64,000 bases of DNA from Cryptomeria japonica (GCF_030272615.1 NC_081408.1:198858841-198922840); one strand, 5' to 3'; shown: positions 43,763-56,229, counted from the first letter of the stretch. Notes: a model not told the origin generated them from the sequence alone. Numbers and translations: made by a program.

Positions 43763-46700
43763 TATGTCGCTTTTCCATCATCATCATCCTCTTCGCTTTC
43801 ACGGGCGTTGTGGGCGGTTGTGAGTTCTTGAATAATAGATTGGTTCGAAAATTTCATTGCATTGAGCTTTGCCTTCACCGCCTCCTTATTCCACTAGTGC
43901 TTCACCATCTTTTTGGCATGTTTCGATAACTGATCATTTCCAATGAAAGTCATGGACTCAATCCTAGCCACCCTTGTTATATCTTCCGGAGTGAAATTAC
44001 CCTTGGCCTTGATTTTCTCCATGTTTATCCGGAAAGCCCTGATTGCATCCTGTGTGTTCAACCCGCAAATTCCCAATTGCCAATCACGGTCAAGGTTAAC
44101 CACGTTGTTATCATTAACTATACTGCACTGGAGATCCTAGAGCTTGTAAACAGAGGTCTTAGCGTCGGAGATCACAGACTTGAAGGTAAGCGCTCGCCAC
44201 ATTATGGTTTTCTTCAGCACAAAGAGCTGACATTCATCCACTACTAGTTTGATTGAGTGTTCCATCAAAAACTTGGTAACTCCATATTCTTCTATTTTGG
44301 CGAACAAAGGCAAGATATTCTAGCACTTGTGTTCCTCCTCCCACGACACAAGCTGATTTTGAACTTCGGCAAAATAAGACTCTGTATCTCATTGCATAAC
44401 CTCCGAGAGTCAGTGATGTACTTCTCCCCATCCTTGATTATTCCCTCAATCCATTTCTCCATGGCTTCTGCAATACTCTTGGCCCGTTGAACTTGGCTCA
44501 TTAACTTTTTATTTTCTGGCAAAGTTGGGTCGAAGTTCTCTGTAGCATGAGATATTGGGAGTGCCCCAAAGCAACCAATACTGTCGATGAACTGGGCAAG
44601 AACATTTATGTGTCGCTTTAGCTCTCTTTTCTCGCCCATCTTTCTCCGATTTGGTGAGCATTTTCTTTACCGATACCTGGAAGAAATGATTGTCTGAGTC
44701 TCTACTCATATTTCCTAGTTCCACCTTTGTGATCTCGAAATCATCGGGGCTAGCCTCCTTGTTTTCGTCCTTGGGTTTGTACGAGGCGATTTCAGCAACC
44801 CATTTTCCAGTTCCTTCATCATTGTCCAAGCGAGCGGCGGTCTTGAACCTTTTCGTCTTAGGACTCTTCTCTATGTATTTAACGACCATTTCCTGAATCA
44901 GAATAGTCACGGGAAGAAAATTCTGCTTCCTGTTCACCGAAGTGGTCATCCACTTCAGAGTTGCACTGGAGCTGGTTGTTCCTTCGATCGCTTTGGAAGG
45001 TGGTGTCATAGCCACAATCACCGTATGAGAATCCAAGGCATTAGCAACATCACTATCTAAGTCTTCAACTTCAAATATCTGGGCATCAAGAATCATATCT
45101 TTCACCCCTGTATCCTTTGCTTGATCCATCTTTCTTTGAGTGGCACTTCGGGACCAGGTATGCCGAGGAGTACAGAAATCCAAAGTTGAATTAGACCTAT
45201 GTCTAAGCTGGGGTGATTTGTTATCCTTACGTGCATGAACAGGCATAGAAGCATTGTTAGAAAGACGCTTTGGTGAACGTAGAGGGACCTCATTACTTCT
45301 CACAGAATTAGACTTAACGCTTAATTTCACTGCTTTCTTACAGGCAACCCACACCGCAGTCCTTTCCAAAACTCCTTTGGTTCTTAACTGTATATCATCT
45401 TTCTCTTCCTCATCCTAGTCAATTGGAGGCATTTCAATTTCTGCACGAGCTAAGTATCCTGGTTCAAATAGCTCTAGATAGTCCTCTTCGAGCCCCTTAG
45501 TGTCCAACTTTACCTGCAATGAAACGACTTGTTCTAACACCATCCTCATGTTTCCCTTTTTGAACACCTTGAGTTCATCAGTACAATCTTCCCAGAAATC
45601 CTCTAATTGTGGCATTGGGAGGTATGGCATTAGACCAAGACTTCAGGAAAAACCCTTATTATGAAAACCTTTCCTTTCAAGATACAGGGAAAAATTGAAA
45701 TTCCTGAGATCTGCTCCAATACTCAAAGCATCGGACATCGAACTGTAGGACAACACGCCCAATTGGATGGAAAAATGACCCTCCCATTTATCCCTGGGTT
45801 GTGCCTTTTTTATTACAGAGGTCAGCTATCTACATATCTCCGCCAGAACAAAGCAATCTGAACAAAAGTGAGGGAGTTTGAAGGGCTCCTCTTCAAAGCC
45901 ACCTATCCTTATGTAAGAGAAGCGTGGGAACTGGATATAAAAGCTACCAAACCTCTTTATCAATGTCTGTGCATCCTCAGAGATTCTTTTGGCTTTCATA
46001 TTCTTCAATTCATGACACAAGTCACCCAGAAAAGCATTGTGCACCCTTCTGAAATCCTGTAAGGCCTTATCCTTTTGCAGCATGGGATAGAACTCATATA
46101 CGGAAACATCCTCCTCAGTGAGTTGTTTCGATATTCCAACTAACTCCTTAACACATGCCAAACAATACAAGAGATACAAAGACATAAAGAAGTTCTATTT
46201 GAACTGTTTAGCCATCCTCAGTTGTTCTCTCATTGAATCAGCAATCAATTCAGCCCAATCCAGATACTACTTCCCTTCCAAAACCAGCTGCACGTAGCAA
46301 TAAATCCAGTCGTCGAAGCTATAAGCTTCAATAGATCCTCTGGCCCGGTGCAACAAAAGCATAACATCATGAATGTGAGGCAACATGTGATTCTTATTAG
46401 GATTCTTGGGTAACCTGGAACCACCTCTTTGAGGAACCTTCAACTAGAATTTTGCTACATTGTTACGGTGTTCGGTTCTGTCTGCGTTGAACTCGATGAT
46501 TGACTGAGCAGGGGAAAAGTTGGAGAACTGGTAATCGGGTATCTTGAAGACGGAGGAAATTACTTCATGATTTATGGCAAGAAGGGTTTCACCATTGTCT
46601 CTCCTAATGGTCTCAGACACTGGGTCGTATCTAGCGATACATTCCCGAATCAATTCTGGGCAAGGAATGGCTGGGGGCAAAGATGTCGCTTCTATGAGAC

Positions 46701-46860
46701 CACTACTCAAAATCTCCACACCAAAAGATTTGTCAATTCCCTTGAACACCCTCTCTTTCAAAACCTCAAGATTTTCCCCTTTTAGGTCAATATCGCTAAC
46801 TATGGGTTCAGTACATGCGAGGCTAAAAACATTCCCGAACAAATGCAGTGTAGACTTCAT
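43763..46860 (-). pseudogene. Decayed ~1,030-codon ORF of unknown function
   Basis: Reading leftward from the ATG at 46860, the open pieces 46860-46444, 46185-45826, 45630-45415, 45369-44509 and 44103-43894 all use one frame. 44639-44292 continues in another, so there are at least two frameshifts and several stops. The N-terminal part has CIARYDPVSETIRRDNGETL then LAINHEVISSVFKIPDYQF, a strand-turn-helix pattern like plant transposon-associated or mobile-domain proteins. The middle is helical (MSLYLLYCLACVKELVGI), followed by a basic and Ser-rich linker (45370-45100) and a helical C-terminus ending in an acidic tail (ESEEDDDDGKA). No retroelement enzyme domain is present. Its general build resembles the 3' ORF of H. 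It may be a gymnosperm repeat-encoded protein or a dead host gene. Confidence 0.6.
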
Positions 46861-47336
46861 AATTCAAACCAATGAGCCTTAATCGATTGCAGCAAAAATT
46901 TCTACAAGAGAGAAAATGCAAGAAAAAACTACTAGAGAGAACAAGAAAAGGACTCACCTTCACAGTTGAACAACCAGACGACAACTAGCAGCAAACAAGA
47001 CTCCTATCTAGGAAAAACAAAACCGCAGCAGCGAGGAGCAAATGCAAAACACTAATAATCCTTCATACCTTATAGTGAGGGCAATGATATGGAACCATTG
47101 AATGCAATAATTCCAATTATCAGTCTGAGTGTGTTAAGTTTGTGGATTGGACATCGCATGCATGCATCGAATGCATGGCGGCGTTTTTGAAGTAACCGCC
47201 AATTCCCGAAATGATTACTTACTTCGAAAAGCCAAGGATTGACGTCACTTAAAACATGGTTCAACTTCCTCATATTTGGCAATCAATGCACCATCAAATC
47301 ATTAAAACCCACGGGACCCACCAACTTCGTACACAT
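46861..47336 (-). other. Possible 5' leader of the decayed ORF, with splice-like signals
   Basis: On the minus strand, a donor-like AAG/GTGAGTC (46960-46951) and an acceptor-like TTTTCTCTCTTGTAG (46916-46902) would frame a 56-bp intron just upstream of the ATG. That is short for plants, so it may be chance. No firm TATA box is seen. Confidence 0.3.
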
Positions 47337-47681
47337 ATGAACATCCTGAACAAACTTCATTAGCGTTCAAGTAGTTCAAGATGTATGCCGCGCTCAAGGA
47401 AAATCTTGCCGAGAAAAGTAATTATACCAAGCTGCTGACCATTTGTGTTATATTGAACATGTTGAACACGTTTGAACCTCTTGAACTTGGTTCAATGAGT
47501 TCAAAACCCGAAGAGAAATAAAGTAACATATTACCGAACAAGAAACTTTTAGAGAGCCGCTGCAAGACACTTAAAGAAAATATTAGTATGAAAAACCTCC
47601 CTGAACACCTAGGAACCTATGGAACCTAAATGAACCTGTTGAACCCGGTTCAAGATGGTTCAACGTGTTCACAGAGTTCAA
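47337..47681. repeat. GAAC/GTTC words in 9-10 bp phase
   Basis: Hexamers of the type NNGAAC or GTTCNN start at 47337, 47346, 47355 (weak), 47365 and 47374; at 47453, 47462, 47472, 47481, 47490 and 47499; and at 47601, 47611, 47620, 47630, 47639, 47648, 47658, 47667 and 47676. Within each run the step is 9 or 10 bp, and the word flips from TTGAAC to GTTCAA midway. Confidence 0.8.
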
Positions 47682-47883
47682 CCAATTACTAAAACTCGAC
47701 ATTTGTGATTGAAAGAGGATTTACAGATGTACTAAGGACTTGAACCGAGGTGTCACAAGAAAGATAAGGACTCTGAATGGAAATTTTTATATGATGACTC
47801 GCTCTTGTCATGAGGAATAAAATGACACAGTAATAGATTGACGATATATCTTCACCAGGGTCTTCTAGAACACATGCTCCCAA

Positions 47884-48650
47884 AGGGTTCTAATATCACT
47901 CTAATACAACTTGATCCAATCAAGTATGGAGGGTCCAAAATGGATTGTCTAGCCTTGCATTAGAATACAACATAGACCTAAACATAAAATAGAAAGAGGA
48001 AATTTTATTAATCAAAACAAAGTTCTTAAATTCCCGTAGGCCCTCATACATTTGATTCATTGACCCCATATGCTAGCACATAGGCTGTCATGGGCTTATT
48101 ACAATGAATATGTAGAAGACTCTTTTAGATCCTAATTCCCTAGCTCCTAACTCTCTATCTATCAATGTTGATTTGAAAAGATCTTTGAAGGTATTTATAT
48201 ACTAGCTCCGAGGACTTGGAGTGATCCACATCGACCTCCTTTAGGTCCCAATTCCTATTTCCAAAATAATGTGTAGGTCGGCTTTAGGTGCTTTAAGAAG
48301 ACACAAAACTCAATGTTGATGGGTTCAAACCCATTTGAAGGATTCCACACCTCCTATCTATCGTGTAATATGTTGTGTCATCTTTCCAAGGTTCGAGGGA
48401 GTTTCCCATGCTATCTCTTTAGGTCCAATCCCAAATTGTTGAATACGATGAACTTTTGGTGAAGAGATCTTTTGATTGATGTATTCCCAACTATTACCAC
48501 CTTGATAAGTTGTAGCAGACTTGTTGTGTTGCCTCCATTCTATGACACAGAGGAAATTAGTTTGATGTGATATGATAGAGTCATGTTCTTCGGGATGCTC
48601 TTGCATCATTTACACGAGAACATGGGCTTGTCCCCTTAAGTACCCTCGAG
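47884..48650 (-). repeat. Putative copia-type LTR and leader relic
   Basis: The minus strand has a TATA-like TATATAAATACC (~48200) and, at 47884-47900, TGATATTAGAACC, a decayed match to the copia primer site TGGTATCAGAGCC. The 83-residue frame at 48358-48609 has no domain I know. LTR ends and a partner are not found, so this is tentative. Confidence 0.35.
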
Positions 48651-49072
48651 CCATCTCGTCAATCTTCTATCTCCCTCTCATGCCTTTAGAGGACCCATCC
48701 ATCGTCCACCCTTGATCCTCATCACTCAATCTCAATCATCCATTCAAACTTACCCTCAACCTAAAAATCATTTCTTTAGCCATTTTTCAACTATCTCACC
48801 CATTTTTCATTGGACTACCATTATGCAACTGAAATTTTGAGTGAGAACACAATCTAATTGAACATCAAGGGAAAATCGTTACAATGGGAGGCTTGATATA
48901 CTTCATTCTTATATTATTTCAAGTTAATTTGGCCTCTTTTGCCTAATCTTCAGTGTTGTCAGGTTGTGTGATTTTGAGAATTGTTTAACAATTAGTGCTA
49001 AATCAATTCCTTTTGAAATCACACATTTTAGTGCACACACTTAGCACACTTACATTTAGAAGCACATTGATG
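48651..49072. other. Intergenic, nothing recognised
   Basis: Pyrimidine-rich to AT-rich DNA without reading frames, clear repeats or RNA genes. Confidence 0.5.
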
Positions 49073-49960
49073 TTTTTTGCAACATTTTGTGTTATGTCAC
49101 CACAAGAAAACCCTAATAGATGAATTTGTGGATTGACTTAAGGCCTTTGTATAGGTTGAAGTAGAATATTTGTAGGTGCCATGGTTTCAAAAAATAGTCA
49201 TGTCAAAGTTTGGCAACATTTTTTTTAATCTTAGGGCTCTTAAGAGACTTTGTAAAATTGATATCACCCAAAAGGATCATACATCGATAAACAAATAAAA
49301 CCTTCAATATCATTAAACAACCCACTTAGATATGTTGGCACTATTTTTTCAATGCCTCAAGTTAAAAAAAAATTCAAAATATAACTCTTAATATTATTAA
49401 TTGAACAAAATGGGCACTTTTTCCAACATTGTATTAGCTTCCACCATTAAAAAACCTATCAAGAGCTAGGGAAAACTGTGAGAGGAATTTATAGATTGAT
49501 CAAATTCTTAACTATACTTTTAGATTAAAGATCATAAGTGTCATAGTTTGAGAGAACAATCACATCAAAATTTGACATTATTTGGGTCTCAAGACCATTG
49601 AGAAACTTTGTTACATTGATGTACCAAGAACAATTGGGATGTATGGTTAGTGAAATGATGCTCCAACGACATTAATCAACATGCCTAGACATGTTGGGGT
49701 TGTTTGTTCAGTGGCATGAAGTGCAAAACACAAAATATCATTATGAGCACCCTTATATTGAATCAGACTAACACTTTTTGCAACATCGTTCATCACCACC
49801 CTAAGAAAACCATTAAAATTAGGGGGAACTAAGAGATATTTTGTAGATTCACCAAATTCCTAGATATAGATTGACCCAATGCCCAACTATAGATTGAGAT
49901 GAAAAAAAATCATAATTTTCATAGTTTGAGAGAATTAGTGTCAAAATTTGGCTCCTTTTT
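49073..49960. repeat. Degenerate ~350-bp tandem repeat, about 2.5 copies
   Basis: Marker words recur in order: TTTTTGCAACATT (49073, 49415 variant, 49773), CACCA.AAGAAAACC or ACCATTAAAAAACC, AGATTGA, and CATAGTTTGAGAGAA (49540s and 49915s) with TCAAAATTTG. Spacings are about 342 and 358 bp. Copies are roughly 60-70% alike by eye. Confidence 0.7.
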
Positions 49961-52900
49961 TTGTTTTTTGGGCTCGTCAAGGACTTTGGATATTAGAGAG
50001 AGGATAAAAGGAGAAGATCAAGAGAGAGTTTCAATATGAGGATTTTTAGATTTTCAATCAATAAAGAATGTAAGAAAGTAGTGGAGATCTAAAAACTTAG
50101 TATCAACTTTTAGTGATAAAAATTAGTGAGTATTTTCAACAATTAAGTTAGACAAGTGAGAGGAATATTATGAGAAAGTATGATTTTTCAAGTGTTTTAA
50201 GTCAACTGGCAATTAAAAAAAGTACTAGGGAAATATTAGGGTTTCAAACATCTTGGAAACAAATTTATAGTAGAAAGTGATGATTGTTTATGGTTGCATA
50301 GCTAGCTAGATGTGGGTATAGGCCTAAACATCAACAAATTGATTACTAAAACATGATGGGGGACATGGACACTACATCAACTATAGAAACATAAGATGAG
50401 AATTGCAAAGTAAGTAATTTTAAAATCGCAAAAAATGACTAGACTTCTTTTGATGGATTGAGTTAGTTCCAAATAGTAAAGCCAAATTGTTGGTTGTTAA
50501 TCAAGTTGTTCATATAGATAAAGGTAAATTACATGAAATTATAACTAAGTTGAATTTCAAAGGGATTATTGACTAGCAAAAATAACAACACATATTCCCT
50601 ATATAAAAAACTTATTGACAATATTATCAAATCAATTACTTCTTTCTAAGATATACAATTTATTCACGCTTTAAAATATGTAAACAAAATCATGATGTCT
50701 TCAAATTAAATTATGTAATGTTTTTGACAAAATGAAATCAAGCAATGTTTTATTAGGATTCAATTGCAAAGTTTTTAACACAATCTGAGAAGTACCCACC
50801 TATCATGAACATGAGTGATCCATTTAGCACTCATTGCTCATTCATGCTTATGAGAGACAAATTCTTGTGAACTGAAATTGACTCATTCATGTTCATAAGA
50901 GAAAAATTATTGTAAATTAAAATTGACTCGAATTAATTGTAATTGAATTCTAATAAAACATCTGATAACCTATCAAGAAGGAACAACAGATTGATGTGGT
51001 TATGTGGATATCAAAGTCTTCTACTTCTTTTGTTGTGTTGAGACAACATGCAGTTCACGTCATTTTAACGAAATCGGATGGTGATAGTCCAGGAAATTAT
51101 AAACAAAGAATGATGGTGTGTATATATCTTTGCCATAGTTCTTATAGCAGTTCTATCATTTTTTAATGTTGTTCTTTTAGTTAACCAGTTTGTTGAGATT
51201 TTCAAAGGAAGCTCACATGATCTGAAAATGGATTAGAAAATAGTCAGGTCACAGCATAACTCCATATTGAGGAAGTTTAATATTTTTACACATCCAGATT
51301 CTTCTCGCAAATTTGTGCGATTTCAAACCAAAAAACACCTCATTTCAGATTTGTATGCAAAAGTTATGGCTTCCATAAGATGAGCAACAACCAGAGCATT
51401 GAAGGGGTGGTTTTTTAAGTCAGTTTTGTCATGGGCCGTTTCATAATAACTGGTCTAATGAAAGTGGTAGTTTCATCTTGTGAGAAGAAAATGGCTCATG
51501 GTCTTCCAAATTCTTCATTTTGCCTCTTCCTTATATGTTTTCAACTTTAATTGTACATTCATAAATAAGCATCGTAAATGTGAAATAAGGAATACAAGAA
51601 GTTGGTCTTGAGTGAGCATTTGTGAGTATATGTAGGTTGTACCAGAACAAAGAGGGAATTGTAAGAAATAGAGGCTTATCCTAGGTTAGAACACTGAAGG
51701 TTTTTGCTTGTCGTATGCCCATAACGCGTAAGGCTGCAATTGTTTGGAGATAGTGGAGAAGGAGGCCATTAGACCTCATTCTTCATGGAGTTTTTCTCCC
51801 AAGATTTAGGTTTATCTAGGGTAATTCTTGTGTCTTTCACCCTTTGTTGTTTGCTCTTGTTTTCTCATGTTAAGCTGTTTGTTTTAATGCTTTATTATTT
51901 CAAGTCTTCTGAATCTTAAATTGGTGAAGCTACAGAAGAGAATATTTATCCCATTGTACAGATCATCTCCTGGTGTCTATCTATCACCGCCATATGTAAT
52001 TATATCAGCATTAATGCATGTTTTACTTTTCTCCTCTCTTTATAAATTCTATAATCTTGTATTTATTAAGATAAAAAGAGGGGATCAGTTTGGTAGAAGC
52101 AGTACCAAGTTTGTATAATTGATTTATGCTCAGTGTCTAGATAGTACACATCTAACTAGAATAGCAAAGTTTCCAATTAACTCCAAGATCCAGCAAAAGG
52201 TAATGCAACCTATAAGTACAATTTAGAATACCTATTTTGGAGACTGAACGAACAAAATAAATCATGTTTTTGGGACAACTCTTCGAATCAAATTCCACCA
52301 TTGACACAAGAGAACTCCCTCCTAGAGAGGTGCAGTGTTTTGGGCAGAAGGTTGGCACATTGTTAGAGATTACTGGGACAGGAACTTCGCATATAAGGTT
52401 TGGTGGTAGTTAATTCTATTCACTTGCAGACCTGCAAAAAGGACCTGAGGAAATTTTTTGTGTCTGCTGGCTAAGCTGCATGGATGCTAGCCATGCAAAC
52501 CAGGCTATTTTGAGCCAGGCCCATGCTATAACATTGTTCCTATCACTTGGGTGAACATGTGCACGAGAAACTTTTAGGCCAAACCGAATAAGATGATGGA
52601 AAACGGGTGTTGTGAGGAAGGTTAAAATGCATTTAACTGTGTGGAAAAACTTTTAGAATTCTTTGCGTTGTTATGGAAAAGTCTTATCAATAATCAACAG
52701 ATATGCCTCAAATTTTAAAGTAGAATATTCAATTTCCTAGAAGTATGTGCAGTTTCTTAATGAAGAATTTGAATTTGAACAAATTGTCGTTAATAAGTCA
52801 TTTATTACAGATTTCACAAATGAATGACAAGTACAACAGCATTTGCAGTAATCCTCATCTCTGTCAATTAAGGATTATATTCATCATTATAAACATTATA

Positions 52901-53046
52901 CTTTTTATTGAAATATGTACCAGGCTTGTACAATTGGCATGCCTCGAATTTCAAGTTTAAACAAAACCGTTGCTAGAAAAAATCTCTAGTTGCCTTGGAA
53001 GTGAGCCCAACCTTTTTAATACGCCATATTGTCTTCTATATTGATG
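49961..53046. other. Intergenic; possible LTR fragment near 51660-51840
   Basis: No gene is supported. Around 51770-51830 the words GGAGTTTTTCTCCCAAGATTTAGG resemble the U5 part of copia LTRs on the plus strand, but ends and primer site are missing. The minus-strand frame 52152-52358 (68 residues, several Cys) has no match I know. The rest is AT-rich. Confidence 0.4.
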
Positions 53047-53375
53047 CAGACGAGCCTCTGTTCCTACAGTTTTAACACACTGATTTGAATTTTCTACTCC
53101 TACAAGTCATATATCAAATTCAAAACTAGGAAAAACAGAACAGAATAAGGGTTTATTTCTTAGTCTTATTTTCTCAGAATAAAACTATAATCTACAGTCC
53201 ATCCAGACAACCTCTGAAGCTGCATATGAATGCTCTAGTCCAACTGACAATGAATCAAACCAAACCGAACAGAAAAGAACACAGCATCATGAATCAAAAC
53301 TGTACTGCAAACTACACATCATAATGACTCAATCAAAAAATCCATTCATTCTCTGCTTAATAAACTATTACACTC
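53047..53375. repeat. Left copy of a ~325-bp direct repeat
   Basis: It shares with 54945-55265, in order, CTACAGTTTTAACACACTGATTTG, AAACAGAACA.AA, TCAGTCTTATTT, CAACCTCTGAAGCTGCA, ATGCTCTAG, AATGAATCA, CATAGCATCATGAAT-like and TTGCTCAATAAACT-like words. About 70% alike by eye, same orientation, about 1.9 kb apart. Confidence 0.75.
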
Positions 53376-54944
53376 CCATGGATACAAAACCTAAGATAAA
53401 AACAGGGCAGACTGTTAGGCCCTTACAATCCATTATTTACAGAACTTTAATACCAATAGAGAGACCACTCTCTCAACAGCAATGTAAACCTCTAATAAAC
53501 AAAAATTCCACACCGAAAAGGGCAAACCCCTACTAAACCATGGCAGCAGTTACAAATTCTATAAATGGTAGATAAAAACAAATATTTTTCTAAAATACCT
53601 AAATGCCTAAAACTGATAGGAAGTGGGACATGCCATTAAATGGCTGGTTACATCATCTTCCCCATCTTTCAAAATTTTGAACCTTCTAGTTCAAAGAACT
53701 CAAGAACTTAACCATCACGACCTCCTCTTCCATGAAGTTAGATACATTAACACATTTTTACTCTTTTTCTTCCTCTACTTCCAACTGCTTGTTGGATCTT
53801 AGGACATCCTCGTCCACCAAATTGTTCTATTCCTATTTATTTAGTTTCATGCAGGTTTATATCCATCTCTATTTTTCATCCTCCACTGAAAATCATTCTA
53901 GATGTTCTCATCACTTGTTTTGCCTTTTAATTGGAAAACTTTTGTTGCTGCCATTCATTTTCTTCAGCACTATCCTCTTTTATGAGGCCGTCTTCAGTTC
54001 CTAGCTCTGTTTGATGTCTATAATGCTTTGATTGCTCACTAGACAACTCTTTCTTTGCACAATCCTTCTTTGCTGCACAACAACTGTACACGCCTTTGCT
54101 CCTTCCCCCAATCATTTTCATTTCATCTCCAAGAAGAGATAGTTTTCATCTCTCTTATCATCAGCTATGAGATTTTCAAAGCATCCCTCCAGCTGATATT
54201 TCTCTGCTTTTTCCTCTAAAACCAATATAACTTCATCAAATATGGGGTTCCCAGAGATCTCCATCTCTGCTGCAATTTCATCTCTTATGTGGACTTCCAT
54301 AGCTGCCACATCTTGGGCCAATTCTAGTGATAGGCTGTGTTCCTCTTCATTTCAGTGTTCTAAATCTTATTCTTTTTGAGGGTGAGTATCAATACTTTTC
54401 CCTTCTTCAGGGTAATACAACTCAACATCTTCGTTCCATTCATCTGTCTCCTCTCTCTCACACTCTTTGTAGAGCACATTTGAGGTCCTTCCATCCACTG
54501 GTTATTTTACCAAATAGAATGGGATTTAATTGTTTTCTATTCTAATAATTCTATCCATTGGCCTATTTTAGATTCAATGGCTTCTCTCTTAAAACAGCTC
54601 TTTCTCAGAAAATGAGTATTAATTCTCACCAATCTTTCTGACCTTCTCACCACCCTTGAATGCTTTTGTTTTTGCTTTCTTTTTCTTTGCTTTTCCTTTA
54701 TTACTTGCCTCATAGTTCATACTACTCCAGCAATTCCTCCAACTGAAACTCAATTTTTTACAGCTGCTTTTGTTTGTCTTTTTTTGGCTTCTGCCTCTTC
54801 CTTTGTCTTAATTTTTATCTTGTTTTTCCTGTTATAAAACAATACTATCTCTACATCTATAGTCATAGATTCAATATGCTCCTCAATAACAACTATGAAT
54901 GTCACACAAACTTTCTATTGTTAGCATCTTCAGATGGTCTCCAA
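53376..54944 (-). pseudogene. Decayed acidic ORF between the direct repeats
   Basis: The minus strand is nearly open from about 54480 to 54118 with two stops, and continues in another frame to 53927. It is Glu-rich (EREETDEWNEDVELYYPEEG, then AQDVAAMEVHIRDEIAAEME and EKAEKYQLEGCFENLIAD) with a short Lys-rich part upstream near 54640. Composition suggests a once-coding acidic helical protein. I recognise no domain, and it could be a host exon copied or carried by the flanking repeats. Confidence 0.4.
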
Positions 54945-55265
54945 TTAAACCTCTTTCCTATAGTTCTAACACACAGATTTGGATCCTCTGATCCTACAAC
55001 TTATATTTCAAACTGGACACAAGGGCACATAAAACAGAACAAAGGATTATCACTCAGTCTTATTTGCCTGGAGTAAAAACACTACATATAGTCTTTGCAA
55101 ACAACCTCTAAAGCTGCAAGTACATGCTCTAGCTAGCTGATAATGAATCAGATAGCACAACAAAGGTCATAGCATCATGAATTAACAAAGAACTACAACA
55201 TGACACAACTTGCTTAAGAAAAAACTCCATTTGTTCTTTGCTCAATAAACTTATTACACTTTTAT
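54945..55265. repeat. Right copy of the ~325-bp direct repeat
   Basis: Partner of 53047-53375, as described there. Confidence 0.75.
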
Positions 55266-55800
55266 TTCCTAGCACATGTTTTTCCTACACTTTTATTTAA
55301 GTTTGCTTAGGTTTATTAAATGAGTGCTAGTGTTAGTGGAGTGAGTTGTTGGCATCTTCTCTGGAGTTATACTTTCCCATTTTTGGATTCTCGTGGTTTA
55401 TTCTTCCAATTGGTTGTATTTGCACCTCCTTCCTCTCACTTAACCTATTTATACTCATTCTCCTAACTTGTTTTGGTACACTTTTATATTCATGTTGCTT
55501 CATACTTTTGAGCTTTGTTACCGCTTATTTGTTTTTGAGCATTTGTATTGCTCTCTTGTAAGACTAGCTCTATACTGCTATTTTGATTTCTTAAATCATT
55601 TGTATTTACAGTTTTATAGTATTTACTTTTGCATTAGTTTCTAGGTTTTCATTTGTTCTATAGATTCTAACATGATATCTGAGATTTTTAGTGTAAGGGT
55701 AGATCTTTAGTTTCCGAATTTGAGAGATTCAAAGGGGGATAATCTTTTGCATGCACGTTCCAAAAAATCAATATGCTTTACTCTTGCATCTTCAAATGAT
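55266..55800 (+). repeat. Putative copia LTR end and decayed primer site
   Basis: TAGATTCTAACA (55660-55671) is followed by TGATATCTGAGATT, close to the usual LTR end followed by TGGTATCAGAG. That would make a plus-strand copia relic with its LTR left of 55671 and only about 100 bp of leader. The LTR start is not found. Confidence 0.4.
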
Positions 55801-55816
55801 TTGGAGAATAGAAAAA

Positions 55817-55900
55817 GTTTAATAGAAATGGCTACTATTCATAAAAAAAAGTTTAATACAAATGGCTACTATTCATAAATAAAAAAAGTTTAATACAAAA
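55817..55900. repeat. Short tandem repeat (35- to 40-bp unit)
   Basis: AAAGTTTAATA.AAATGGCTACTATTCATAAA occurs twice in a row with a third partial copy. A recent slippage product. Confidence 0.85.
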
Positions 55901-56229
55901 AAATTTATTCCTAGGGTTTTGCACTTGTGTTTTTTAAAATTGATTGTAGCTTTTTGGTAATCTTGATAGCTATGATTCTAGATTATCATTGGTTCTACAT
56001 ATTAAAACAAAATATTGATAGACTGTTTGGCCCTTTCAATCATTTACTTATTGAGTTCTTAATAGTAATACCAATGAACCACGAGGAACTATCACCCCCC
56101 AAATTCCTGTCCTTTCAAGGACAAGGACATCCCCGAGACGTGGGGACAAGGAGGAGAGGTTATCCTATTGAACCGTGACCACCACTAAGATGCCATCGAG
56201 ATGTCCCAAAGATGTGCAAAGGTATTTGT
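55901..56229. other. Intergenic with a short self-complementary GC-rich block
   Basis: Around 56095-56165 the DNA has ATCACCCCCC and CATCCCCGAGACGTGGGGAC, in which GTCC/CCCC words pair with GGGG/GGAC. No gene is seen. Confidence 0.4.

Noticed and set aside
48358-48609. 83-codon minus-strand frame
   Set aside because: Looks mildly protein-like but has no domain I can name and lies in a putative LTR relic; not listed as a gene.
54774-55561. Leu/Phe-rich plus-strand frames that look like membrane proteins
   Set aside because: They come from T-rich DNA and overlap the direct repeat and a putative LTR; no start context or family match.
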